A stretch of DNA of 64,000 nt, from the NCBI RefSeq assembly GCF_963576615.1, contig NC_088710.1, positions 2,894,001 through 2,958,000 on the forward strand. The letters are read 5' to 3'. The notes below the pieces were generated by a model, which saw only the letters and a list, made by a program, of their open reading frames with translations, was not told the DNA's origin and did no database searches. The position numbers and the translations under genes were made by a program. This document shows, in pieces, positions 23,701 to 35,700 of this stretch; the stretch's first letter is position 1, and every line of letters begins with the position of its first letter. The DNA comes from Watersipora subatra (taxonomy: Eukaryota; Bryozoa; Gymnolaemata; Cheilostomatida; Watersiporidae).

Positions 23701-26700
23701 AGATATTCTTCTAGACTTGTAAAAAGTTTACATCGCTATTTTATGTGGCCCTTAGAGACTACCAGTAATCACAAGCTAAAGTGAGACCTTTATTGATCTC
23801 TCGCTTGAATTTGTTACAAAAGATGCATGTTTGTTTAGAGTAATCACTTTAACAGCAGAAACTAAAGTTAGAGTGTCCATAAACTGAAACTATTGCAGGT
23901 CTGTCATTGTAAGTTTTTCCTAGATAAATAGATAGGAGCGAATATGTGTTGAATAAATTTGATGGCATCAAGAATGTGCCCAGTATACGCGTACTTGTTT
24001 GGAATGCTTGAGGCCCATTGGCTAATTCTATTAATAGCGAGTATGCTTTTCACATCTTTAAAATTCTTTCAAATACTAGATCTACCATTATGGACAAATA
24101 TTTTAAATGAAAATGAGGACCCTTTAAACATCCTTCAACACATATGATTGGTCAATATACAGACAGCAAATACCAGGAACTGGGTTTTCTCTTAATGGTT
24201 CAGTGAGACGTCCCCTCCCATGCCCAATATCAGACTCTGTGACCTTCTCATAATTATACTTCGTCTTCCAGGTTGTAGCTAGTTAGCAGAAGCTTCGCGC
24301 CGTACCCCCTCACTCGCCTACCACTTGTCTGGACCTGCGCTAAATAACTAAGAGGGTAGCAGCTCTAATCCCTTGACATGATCTCTGGTGATCCAATCAT
24401 CGATGAAGGCAGAGCACGACATAAAATCGATAAGTGAATAAATGAAAACTGAAAGACAACCTCTAAGGTTACAGATTGCCTCATGACTACTAAACAATAC
24501 AATTGCTTTCCTGCTTCCGATATGCGAACAGGCTGAATAACATTCTAAATTCTGTTTAAAAAATTAGATGAACTCCTGTCTCGGTTTAGAAAACAGAATG
24601 TAAGTAGCTAGCTGGACTCCTACTGACTAGTAAAACGAACAGTTTTTTCAGAAAGGTCACAAAATAGTGACCTTATAGTGATATGCAAAAAGAATAAAGC
24701 ATGCAAGGCAGGTGTGACATGCGAGGCAGGTGTGACATGCTAGGCAGGTATGGCATGCTAGGCAGGTGTGACTACAAGACAGGTGTGGCAAGACTATATT
24801 ATTCTATGTGAGTACAAGTAGTACAGGTTGATAGTGAATATTAATTGATTAAATGAACATTCTTTATCATGGTAGATCTGCTAAACCTGCCAGAACCAGA
24901 CCCAGGTTTCATTCTATGTCATAATCCAGGCTAGGCTCAATACAGAGTAAAGGCAGAGCTACAGAGTGAAGGCAGAGTGTACAGAGTGAAGGCATAGTGT
25001 ACAGAGCGAAAGCAGAGCGTACAGAGTGAAGGCAGAGCGTACAGAGTGAAGGCAGAGCGTACAGAGTGAAAGCAAAGCGTACAGACTGAAGGCAGAGCGT
25101 ACAGAGTAAAAGCAGAGCATACAGCGTGAAGGCAGAGCGTACAGAGTGAAGGCAGAGCATACAGAGTGAAGGCAGAGCGTACAGAGTGAAGGCAGAGCGT
25201 ACAGAGTAAAAGCAGAGCATACAGCGTGAAGGCAGAGCGTACAGAGTGAAAGCAGAGCGTACAGAGTGAAGGCAAAGCATACAGACTGAAGGCAGAGCGT
25301 ACAGAGTAAAAGCAGAGCATACAGCGTGAAGGCAAAGCGTACAGAGTGAAGGCAGAGCATACAGAGTGAAGGCAGAGCGTACAGAGTAAAGGCAGAGCGT
25401 ACAGAGTGAAGGCAGAGCGTACAGAGTGAAGACAGAGCGTACAGAGTGAAGGCAGAGCATACAGAGTCATACTTTCATACTCAGTATCGTCTACACCTCC
25501 TTCAGTCACACCTCGCATCCACTCCTACCTCCGTCCCATCTTTTTTCTACACCCCATCTCACTCACGTCCCTTTCACCCCCTCCAAGTTGGACCCCTCCC
25601 TACCTTTCCTGCACTTGGTGACTGACTGGCCGACAACGAGTATACACGGGCTCGTAGGACCTTGTCTCGGTGTAGGGCCGCCACATCTGTTGTTCATCGT
25701 TAAAAGCTTTGTTACTGAGGGCGAGCTGAGACCGGTAGAGACAGGCGCTGCCTGAGTCTAAACCTGTTTGTCCTTTAAACCGCTACAAACAACACCCAGC
25801 TGCACTAACATACATATTACTTGTGCGGGTATACCACCTAGCTTTGCTCTGGAGGAACACGCGCAAACTTTGACAACAAAAATATGCCTGCTACAAACAA
25901 GATCGATTGCAATGGCACAATATGTACTTGAAAAAAATGGTGAACGTTACTGTCTGACAGCGGCGCTCACATGCTGCAGAAGAGGTCGTTGCAAACATTA
26001 ACTAATAAACACAAAACCACTTGAGATCTTCCATGTAGGGTTTATTTACTGCACAATAAACAATCTTTTAATTGAAAATTCAATAAATGAATCTAGATAG
26101 CGGCAAGAATATTGAAAGTGTTTGCTCAAGCCAATGTATGTATTCACGCATTGAGTACCCTCTAAAAATGAACAGCTCTGTTGTATACTAACACCTAGCC
26201 TTTACTCATCACCAAAACATGAAAGTCGGACTTAAAAGGTTCATAGCAGGCACAATATTAAAAATCTGAGGCTAAACTGAGACAGCCCCCCTCAGAGCAA
26301 AGCTTATGGAGGTAGAAAATGTGTGAGATATGTAATAACAGAGAAAAGAGATACCTCACGGAGAATGAGGGTACCGGATGACCGAAGACGATCAGAGGAG
26401 TGTTCGAGCCACGCACTAAAGAAACGCTTGCCATCGTTGCAATCCACAAAATAATGCTGAAACTGTCTTGTCTGTAGCTTCACCAGAAAAAACATTGATT
26501 ACAAGATGTTTAGCCTTCCTTGAATAGTGCCTGGGTTAAACATGCCTACCCCCGGTGTCTCCTAGAGCCGGTATATGGTGGCAACATTAAAGAACTGATG
26601 AGAATTGGGTAACACAGATAGTATTTTGTAACCATACTCATGTAGTGAGGAGAAGTAAGTTTTGAGGTATCTTAGGACAATCACTTTTGGGGCATAAAAA

Positions 26701-29700
26701 ATTTTTCCCTGTGAAAAACTTTCATATGAAAATACGCAGGAGACAATCTCTTAAAGGTTGACTGACAACAAAATTCACATTACAGTTAGTATCAAAAAGT
26801 TCACCATGTCTTACTTTGCTGCGTTGTAGGCGCAAAATATGTGGAAATGTGATTACAAGCTCCTAAAAGCTCAAAAACGAACACTTAATTGCAGCCATCA
26901 CAAAAACGTCATAGGTTGGAATCCCTCTCAAAACATGGTTGAACACGATGTGCTTCTGTTTACACTTTCATGCAACCTCATTCGTTGAAATATTTTCTCA
27001 AATAAACTTAACGCATTCAATAAAAATATGTCTATTGTCCTAACGCGTTTATTTAATTATCATTGTAATGCTGTCACTTTGAGCCCTGATATCTCTTCGG
27101 CGAGTCTAAAAGTCAGTTTAATTTTTAACCTTAGCTCGAGGGGGTGCATACAATCCTCTGACAAACATGATGAGCCTGTTGGTCACCTGTGATGGTTGAA
27201 AAATTGCTGCTGAAATTGTTCACGCCATTTGGCAGGAAGTATGGGTCACATGATCAGATTATGACTAGATGATTAAACCAAGCTGAAACGAAACTGTAAA
27301 GTAGCGAGCATCTATATTTGATACAGGCTTTCTGATAGAACGCAAGGTGTTTGTCATAAACATGTGCTACGAAAAGTGTTATATTGAGCCATTTATAGGC
27401 CTTTCAATTCATGTGATAACATCACGTGTCAAAACACTAACCCGTCAAGTTGAGTACGTCATCCAAATAAAGGGATTCCAACCTACGGCCATTTTTTGAA
27501 CTGTTCGTTTTTGAGATTTTAGGAGCTTGTAATCACACTTCCACATATTTTGAACTTACAACACAGCAAAGAAAGACATGGTGAACTTTTTGATACCAAA
27601 TAACTGTAATGTAAATTTTGTTTTTGTTGCAAGTCAACAACTTTAATGATATTTGTAAGTTATGGTATATAAATATATTTTTCAAATTCATACAATAAGC
27701 TTTTCAAGAGAGTTCATCATAAGCTTATACACAAATCATCCCTAAAAATGGTTCATGGATGACTAGATGGCAAGTAATTGCCAGTAAGTTCCTCAAAAAC
27801 CCTAAAGCTCTAGGATGAACCTTTGAGTGCAGGGGAAAGGTAAAGATGCTGCAGTCTTGATATTTCGCTGCATGTTATTATCGATCTGTATTAGATTGCG
27901 TGACTAGCCTATATTCTTCCAGAGGCGTGACAAAATATCCTTAGCCTAAGTTCTTTCATTGTCTCAAGTTTAAACGGGTTGAACGAGCTGATGTCAATAA
28001 AACCTGACAGAGTACCTTCACCGGTTGTCACTATACTGACAGGCTGTTTAATTGGCTGAACGCTTCCAAGTTTCCTGCTTTGCTACTATTATAACAATGA
28101 GTATTTTATATAGGACAATTCTGGCGCTCATGGATCTGTTACAATGCATACATATTGCTGTTTTTTTAACTTTATAATCAATAATCATGTACTTTAGTTA
28201 TACAGCTAGCGATCTTCAGGAATTACATACTTTAAAAATCTTGGTAGGTCTCTATGTTAGATGAATAATACCAATACTCAACGCTATTTCAAACATTCAA
28301 TAAGTTAAAATGCAGTGTTAGTAGTCATAACAATACATTATAAACTCCTAAGAGTATCGACTTGTACTATTGTACACAAGTGTGCCCCCGAGGAAAAGCA
28401 GTGACAAAATACAGCATTGAACTCAGATAAATGCATGCAAGTCTTGAGAGTTGTGCTACCTCCCCGCATAAAAGTAAAGATGTTATAATAGGTATTAAGT
28501 GAGATGTCTATTGTTTTACCTTCTGTGATCATATGTCTATTGTTTTACCTTCTGTGATCATATGTCTAATGTACTTAGCTACCTATCTACCTGAGTATGT
28601 ATCTACCTATACACTTACATATCCGCTACTTACGCTAGTGTACTTACCTATTCATCCACCTGCTTATTCAGCTACTTACACACCTACTAAAACATTAAAC
28701 TTGATCGATGCTCGGGAATGCGCATGACACTTTTGCGTGGTGCCACAATGTTGACGATCATGAACCCGACTTTTTACAGTTACTGCGCAGTGAGTGCCAA
28801 CAGTAATAGTTAAAGCACCCATCCGTTCCCCCTACGGTCTCCATGCTGGCCTAAACAGTGAGTGGATTATGATGCCCATAAACTACTAGTATGTCATATA
28901 TCTGCTTTCACCATGAATAATGGAATATAGCAGACTTACATTAAATCCGATGCCTTTAAATCGGTTAGATAGATTCCAGTTGACGTCCCTCAATTGTTCT
29001 GTTAGTCTTCGAAACTCGGTCTAAGAAATGAACACGGGCTGTTAACACGACTTCTCATAATCTAACAGTCTAAGGCTCTAAGCTATTGGCCAACTTAGAC
29101 TTTCAATTTCCCCGAAAATGCTGCCAACAAGCAGTACTCTTCATTTATTATGCAAAAAGAAGTTGAATGGTAGAGCTTATTGCAGTTGGCAGCAGTTAAT
29201 CTTGTAAAGATAGCTTGGCCAGTTGAAGAAATAACACATTTTATTCTCAGGTATCCCTGCGTGAACTCCACTAACAAGGAGCGCATGCCATGCAATTACC
29301 CCTTCAATTTCCTCTATTTATTGTTGTTCGATACTCGAGTATTGTACTTCTAGACAAACACAATCAAAATCAATAGTATTCAAATCACTACATATATTTC
29401 ATTTATCTCCCCTTTGACTCGCAGAAACTGTGAAACGAACAAATAATAATTAGGCATCCTGGTAACGGTAAGCAAGCTATAATCTTTCAAGGTCACCAAG
29501 GACATAGATACACCCGAGAGGTCAATGTTTTCTCACAGTATATCACTGTTGTATATTAGCATGAAGAGTTCTCCTTCAAGGTAAAATGTAATGACAATTA
29601 TTATTGTTACTATTTTCAAAGTTTCGGCAGCTTTTAAAAGTGCAAGTGCCTTTGTTGCTAACATAATTGACCAATGAGATACTTGCCACACAAAAGCTTC

Positions 29701-32700
29701 TGATCAAACATCAACATGCCGGACTTACAGCCAATCAAATGCCACCGTGCTGGACAGCCAATCAAACATTAGCATGCTGGACTTACTGCCAATCAAATGC
29801 CACCGTGTGGACAGCCAATCAAACATTAGCATGCTGGACTTACAGCCAATCAAATGCCACCGTGCTGGACAGCCAATCAAACATTAACATGCTGGACTTA
29901 CAGCCAATCAAATGACACAATGCTGAACATACAACCAAACCATTTGACGCATGCACAGCCAGTATACCTCACAGACTGACTACAACTTCATTGTACATGT
30001 ATTTACAATTACCTTAGTTATAAATTGAATGAGTTAGAAAGAGAGAAACAGGATTAGTCAGTATGTGGGCCAAGATGATATAGAGCAGCCATTGAATGTG
30101 GGGGTTCCTCATAATTATGTTTATTCTATGTCTATTCTGTCCAGCGATGGATATTCTATGTCTATCGCTGGATATTTTGTGTCTATTGCTGGATATTCTA
30201 TATCTAATGCGGGATATTCTATGTCTATTGCTGGATATTCTATGTCTATTGCTGGATATTCTATGTCTATCGCTGGATATTCTATGTCTATTGCTGGATA
30301 AATAAAAGATAACTAAAGGTGCGCGCACACTAAAGCGATTATCACGCGAAATTGAAGCGATGCGACAAAGCGTCAGCCGCAGCGGCAAGATTGTGGCGTT
30401 TTCAGAGCGTTCGAACATGTTTGATTTTGGGCGCGACCTCTTGCACGCTATTGGCTGTTCCATGGTCATACACCGCGAAAACTACAAGCGTGGTCGTTTC
30501 AAATATTAGTGTATACTTATTAATAATAATACTTACTTATACTTAAATAATACTTAATTATTAATAATAGTAGCGTAATAAGTTATGGAGGAACAACTTA
30601 TTGCGCTAGTAAGAGAGAGGCCATGCCTCTATAATTTAAAAAACAAAAATTATAAAAACGAAGAAATTAAAAGGAATAACTGGCGAGAAATCGCAAAAGA
30701 GTTGAAGATAGCTGGTAAGTAAATACTTCGTAAATAAGTAAATAAACTGCTTCTTTTTTCCTGCATCGATTGAATACTCTACTGCCACTGCTATTACTGG
30801 TCTTGACATACCAATGTGCAATCTAGAGCCTATTGTCTTACACTAATCTTTTTGCCTAGATGGAGATGATGCAAAAAAAAAATTCAAAAATTTAAGGGAT
30901 AGTTATGTCAGAAAACGCAGCAAGCAGAAGCAACCCTCAGGAGCTGGGGCTGACAATACCACTACAAGATGGGTGTGGTGGGACTACTTGACATGGTTAG
31001 AGCCATACTTGGCAAGGCAAAGGTACTAATTTACTAAAAACCAAAGTATTAGTTTACCTAATATCAATTAAAATTTCTTAACTTATTGACAAGATATAGA
31101 TATGCAATGAATCATTTTATATAATTTCAGATCAGAAAGCTCATTAGAAGCTATAGATACTATTAATCCAGGCCCATCTGCAACACCGGAAGTCTTTGAT
31201 GCAGAAAGCATATATGTAGAGCCTCCATCTACTCCCTCAACATCAATGAGCCACATCAGCGATGCTGATTCATGTCTCAGCACATTACCACCAAAAAAAA
31301 AGCAAAGAAAGAGAGTTGAAGAAAAGTTTGAGACTGAATTTTTTGATAGGTAAGTAAGCCTATTATGCAGTAGGACACATGTGTACTTGCAGCATATTTA
31401 TAAAATATTACCCTGTATAATTACACCGTGAAGCGTCTACATGCCGCTCTGTGAAATTACAGGTGGGACCAGTTACAAGCTCAACGAGTCGCAGAAGTCG
31501 ACGATGACTGCAGTCGTTTTGGAAAGGAGGTAGCGGAGCAGTGTAGAGCCATCAAAGATGATTTTGAAAGGCAACTTATGATGAGAGACATTAGAGAAAT
31601 AATGTTCAAAGCTCGATTTGGCTCACGCATAACAAGCTTACGTGAGACACCACATAACACAACAACGCCAGAATAAGCCAGTTCATGCTCTGTGCTCAAA
31701 ATCTTTTAAATAATTCAATAATGCAGATTTCATGTAATTGTATTGTTAAGTTGTATCCAAGAATACATGACAAGTGTGGGCGTGTCCATTAATAATAATT
31801 TGACATTTAAAGTTATTTGATGCCACTAAACATGCACATTTGCTCCCATTATAAAATTCTTTGAATTAATTGATGCAGTACTTTCTTGGCTTTCAGATAA
31901 TATAAAATTTACTGTTTGCAAAATGATGAGCAGTAAACTTTATACTATCTGGAAGCTAAGAAAGTACTGCAACAATTAATTCAAAGAATTTTATAATGGG
32001 AGCAAATGTGCATGTTTAGTGGCATCAAATAACTTTAAATGTCAAATTATTATTAATGGACACGCCCACACTTGTCATGTATACTTGGATACAACTTAAC
32101 AATACAAGTACATAATCTATTTTTAAATAAGCGTATACATATATAATATAAATTCTAAATTTCACATAACGAATTAAAATTGCTAGTTACATATTTTTTG
32201 TATGCGAAATATACCGTGACCTCATGGTGTAAATACTTAATAGTATACCAATCAAAATTAAATTTTAATTAGTTCGACGAATGTAGCGTTCTTGCCATTC
32301 TAATGCTCCTGCAGTACTAAAGTAATTTGTAAAATGTTCTCTAGTTGTAGTAGCAGATAACGTAGGGTTTCTAGCTGTAGCAGGTGCAACATCACCAAGA
32401 ATGCCATATCCTTCAGCTCTCCATGTTCCATCAACGATTGTTCCGGCAACATTGTCAATGACATCGCAGGCACCTGGGGGGGTGTAACTCGAACAGCATT
32501 CTGTGCGCATATAATTGTGCAGGACACAGCATGCCAAAACCACAATTTGTGCATGTTCTGCTGTCATTGGTAAAGTACGACGGAGACAACGCCACCTAGA
32601 CACCATAATCCCAAAGGTATTTTCAATGGTTCTCCGAGCTCTTGAGAGTCTGTAATTGTAAATGCGCTTCCCAAATGTGTCTAATGAACGTCCAGGATAA

Positions 32701-35700
32701 GGTCTCATCAGCCAGTTCTTCAATGGAAATGCTTCGTCACCAACAAGAACAAACGGCATGTTGGGATTTTCTGTACCTAGAATTTAATCAATCACTCAAA
32801 GAACTGAAGACTTTCATTAGCAATATAGAATATAATATGGTGGATGTGACAACAGCAAGATGTACATCATTCATAGATTTTAAGCTCTTTCACTGTAACT
32901 AGTTATACATCTGGAATGATGAACACTAATACTTTTTTCTAGGATAAGTAAATAGATGATTAATTAACCTGTTAGTGGACAATCGTTCGGAACATTCAGG
33001 TTACCAGCAGCCATTGCATGTTTTAATGAGCAATTGTCGAAGGTCCCACCATCAGACCACCGACCAGAGGTACCAACATCCACATATGTGAAACGGTATG
33101 ACGCATCACACATGGCCATAAGAACAATACTGCAAACAAATAACCAGCAATAACATTAATTAAAAAAATTTAGACAATTATAGTGCATATTTTGTAACAT
33201 TGCACATTGATTGTCAACAATGATTAGTTCATGTAATATGTTTTATCATTAAATACCTGAAATTTTTCTTGTAGTTGAAATATTCAGAACCGGAATTTGC
33301 CGGAGCCTGGATTGCACAGTGTTTTCCGTCCACAGCACCTATGCAATTTGGAAAATTCCAATTCTTCTCAAATCTAAATGAATAGTTACAGAGAATAATA
33401 ATAGATGTTGACTGAGAGTAGTATTCATGTAACAATGTTGCGTGAACAAGAGCATGATATTAAGTATTTACAACATTATTATTTATTATAATTATTATTA
33501 TTTGGTAAAATATCAAATAATAATTATTATAAATAAGAATACAATAACAAATAAAATAGTTTTTTACTAAGCTAACAAATAAACTCAAGTTTAAATATAA
33601 TAATTATAATCACCCTTTAGCTATATGAAACCACTCTTCTTCAGTACTTGGCGTTTTGAGGTATAAATCTTTCATAGCAACCCATATGGCTTGAGATGTA
33701 TCATATATAATACCGCGAACTGTCGACTGTCCCATTCTGAATAGATTTGCCAGAGTTTTGAACGAGTCCCCAGTTGCCAAAAAAGTCAGCGTCACACACA
33801 ATCGTTGATCTGATGAAATGGCTTTTCTAAACTTAGTGTCTTGTTTATCGATGTGTGGCCTTATTATTCCTAAAATATGGTCAAATGACTCTACAGAAAC
33901 TCTCATACATTCTTTATGCTTTTCGGGGTATTTTTCACGAAATTCTTTCATTAATAAAGCCCAAGCACCCTCAGTAGATCTTCTCAATAACGTTGGATGC
34001 ACCCAAAATCGTCTTCTTTTCGCTTTTGCTTTCCTTTTCATATAAACGTAGCCAAACGCGATAGCAGCTAACTCTTCCATATTTGCAGTTTTCGGGATTT
34101 ACCAAAAAGTTGGCACGCAGCAAAACCAGGTCTCATCTGTGATTCGTTATTCATCTGCGATAGGTCATAGGTCATAAATTCGCTCTGACGATATCGCAAC
34201 AAGTGTGCTTTGAAGTGACGTTCGTTTGACGCCTCGGCCGCTGCAGCTTCGCCTTAGTCGCTGCTAGTGTGCGCGCACCTTAAGCTTGCATATGTACCAC
34301 AATCCAAGTCTTTCCATAGACAAAAGCTTCACATTCCATCAAATGATGTAAGCAATGAAATGTGATTGGCTTCCTGTTAAAAGCTGTTTTGTATGAGAAA
34401 CTTGTAAAAGTAGAGATATAAACTGTAAATATGTCTGAAATATGAAACGTTCTACAAATATACAGCGAATGCAGGCTACCTTGGTGAGATGATACAGTGG
34501 ATCCTGTCCTGTTGATTTTGATCGTGCTCTTTCCTCTGCCTGCGCAGCTGAAACACAATATATAGTGATTCAGAAACGACACAGCTGCTACCAGAGGTAG
34601 AGCAGCGGGAGCTCAGCAGACGACTCCAGTTTCAGAAGAGAAGAAACTATCATAGAATTCATAATTCGATTAACCAAGCAGAATTTGCAACTAGAATGAG
34701 AGTAAGTCTCTAGAAGGTTTGATGAGTAACTCTACAATATTGAGCTTTTTTATCATTCCATCACCGACATGCACATGTGTATGATACAAGTATTGACATA
34801 CTGATGATCTGCTTTAGCCAACGTAAGCCTTTACAATATTTTTGTTGAATGGTTAGAACTTTTTAATAAACATAAAAAATAGTAAATCGCAAGTCGGGCG
34901 AGTGTGTTAGGATTACAAGCAAATCATTTGCTTTGAATAGAAATATTTGAGTCAATCCACCACAGCTAGACACATCTTGGAGGCCAGTCTTACCATGATA
35001 ACTTTGCTCACACATATTCCCGATATCTAATTAGTAACTAAATTAAATTTCAAATTAATTTTCGTAAAATTTCAAATTCAATTAAAGTTTAAAATAATTG
35101 AGTTGAGGGTACTCCTTAAGTATCATTGGCTGTCCCACAATGAATCCTTAATTACCATTGGCTGTCACATAACGAATCCTTAATTATCATTGGCTGTTCT
35201 AAAATGAATCCTTTATTAGCATTGGCTATTCTATAAGGAACCCTTAATTATTATTGGCTGTTCTATGATGAATTCTATTGATTAAATACCAAAAGCAAAC
35301 AATGTGCAAATAACAAATCATCCGTATGGATAGGCGGGCCAGAAGCCAACTTTCAATAGAGTTTTCTCAGTCAATTTGGCTGCCACATAACATTTTCAAA
35401 TGACATGATGTAAGTACTTTTTTAGTTTACCACTAAAAAGCTCTTCTATGGCATTACAATCTCCGTAAACTAGGCTCCTGGAAGATTGTGTCAATAGTTG
35501 GCCACAGTTCATAATCAAATAACCATAGAGAGAGAAACAAGCCTATGCATGTATCTTTCAGAGCTTACATCTGGTGACAAACTTGCTAGCAATTGAACCT
35601 TATAGGTTAGCTGGAATAGGTTAGTGTTCATGTACACGGTGATGTAAAGATAAACAACGACCATTAAAAGTTTTGTAGTTTTTAATGTTACGCTTTACCG

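Larger units (their letters stand above)
30314..34283. mobile_element. PIF/Harbinger DNA transposon, intact-looking, 3,964 bp plus TAA duplications
   Basis: The element runs from 30317 to 34280. Its 16-bp terminal inverted repeats, aggtgcgcgcacacta, are identical at 30317-30332 and, inverted, at 34265-34280, and are flanked by TAA at 30314-30316 and 34281-34283, the 3-bp target duplication typical of PIF/Harbinger. Inside are two convergent genes, a MADF/Myb-like protein (plus) and a DDE transposase (minus), both with open, phase-consistent exons, separated by a long hairpin. Subterminal DNA on both sides carries several agcga/gcagcgg motifs, possible binding sites. It sits in intron 2 of the unrecognised minus-strand gene, with the transposase on the host gene's strand. 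Identical ends and open genes suggest a recent insertion. Confidence 0.95.

Noticed and set aside
24909-25518. Cys/Leu/Ser-rich ORFs up to 193 codons on the minus strand
   Set aside because: They cross the 20-bp array inside an intron of a gene whose exon phases close without them.
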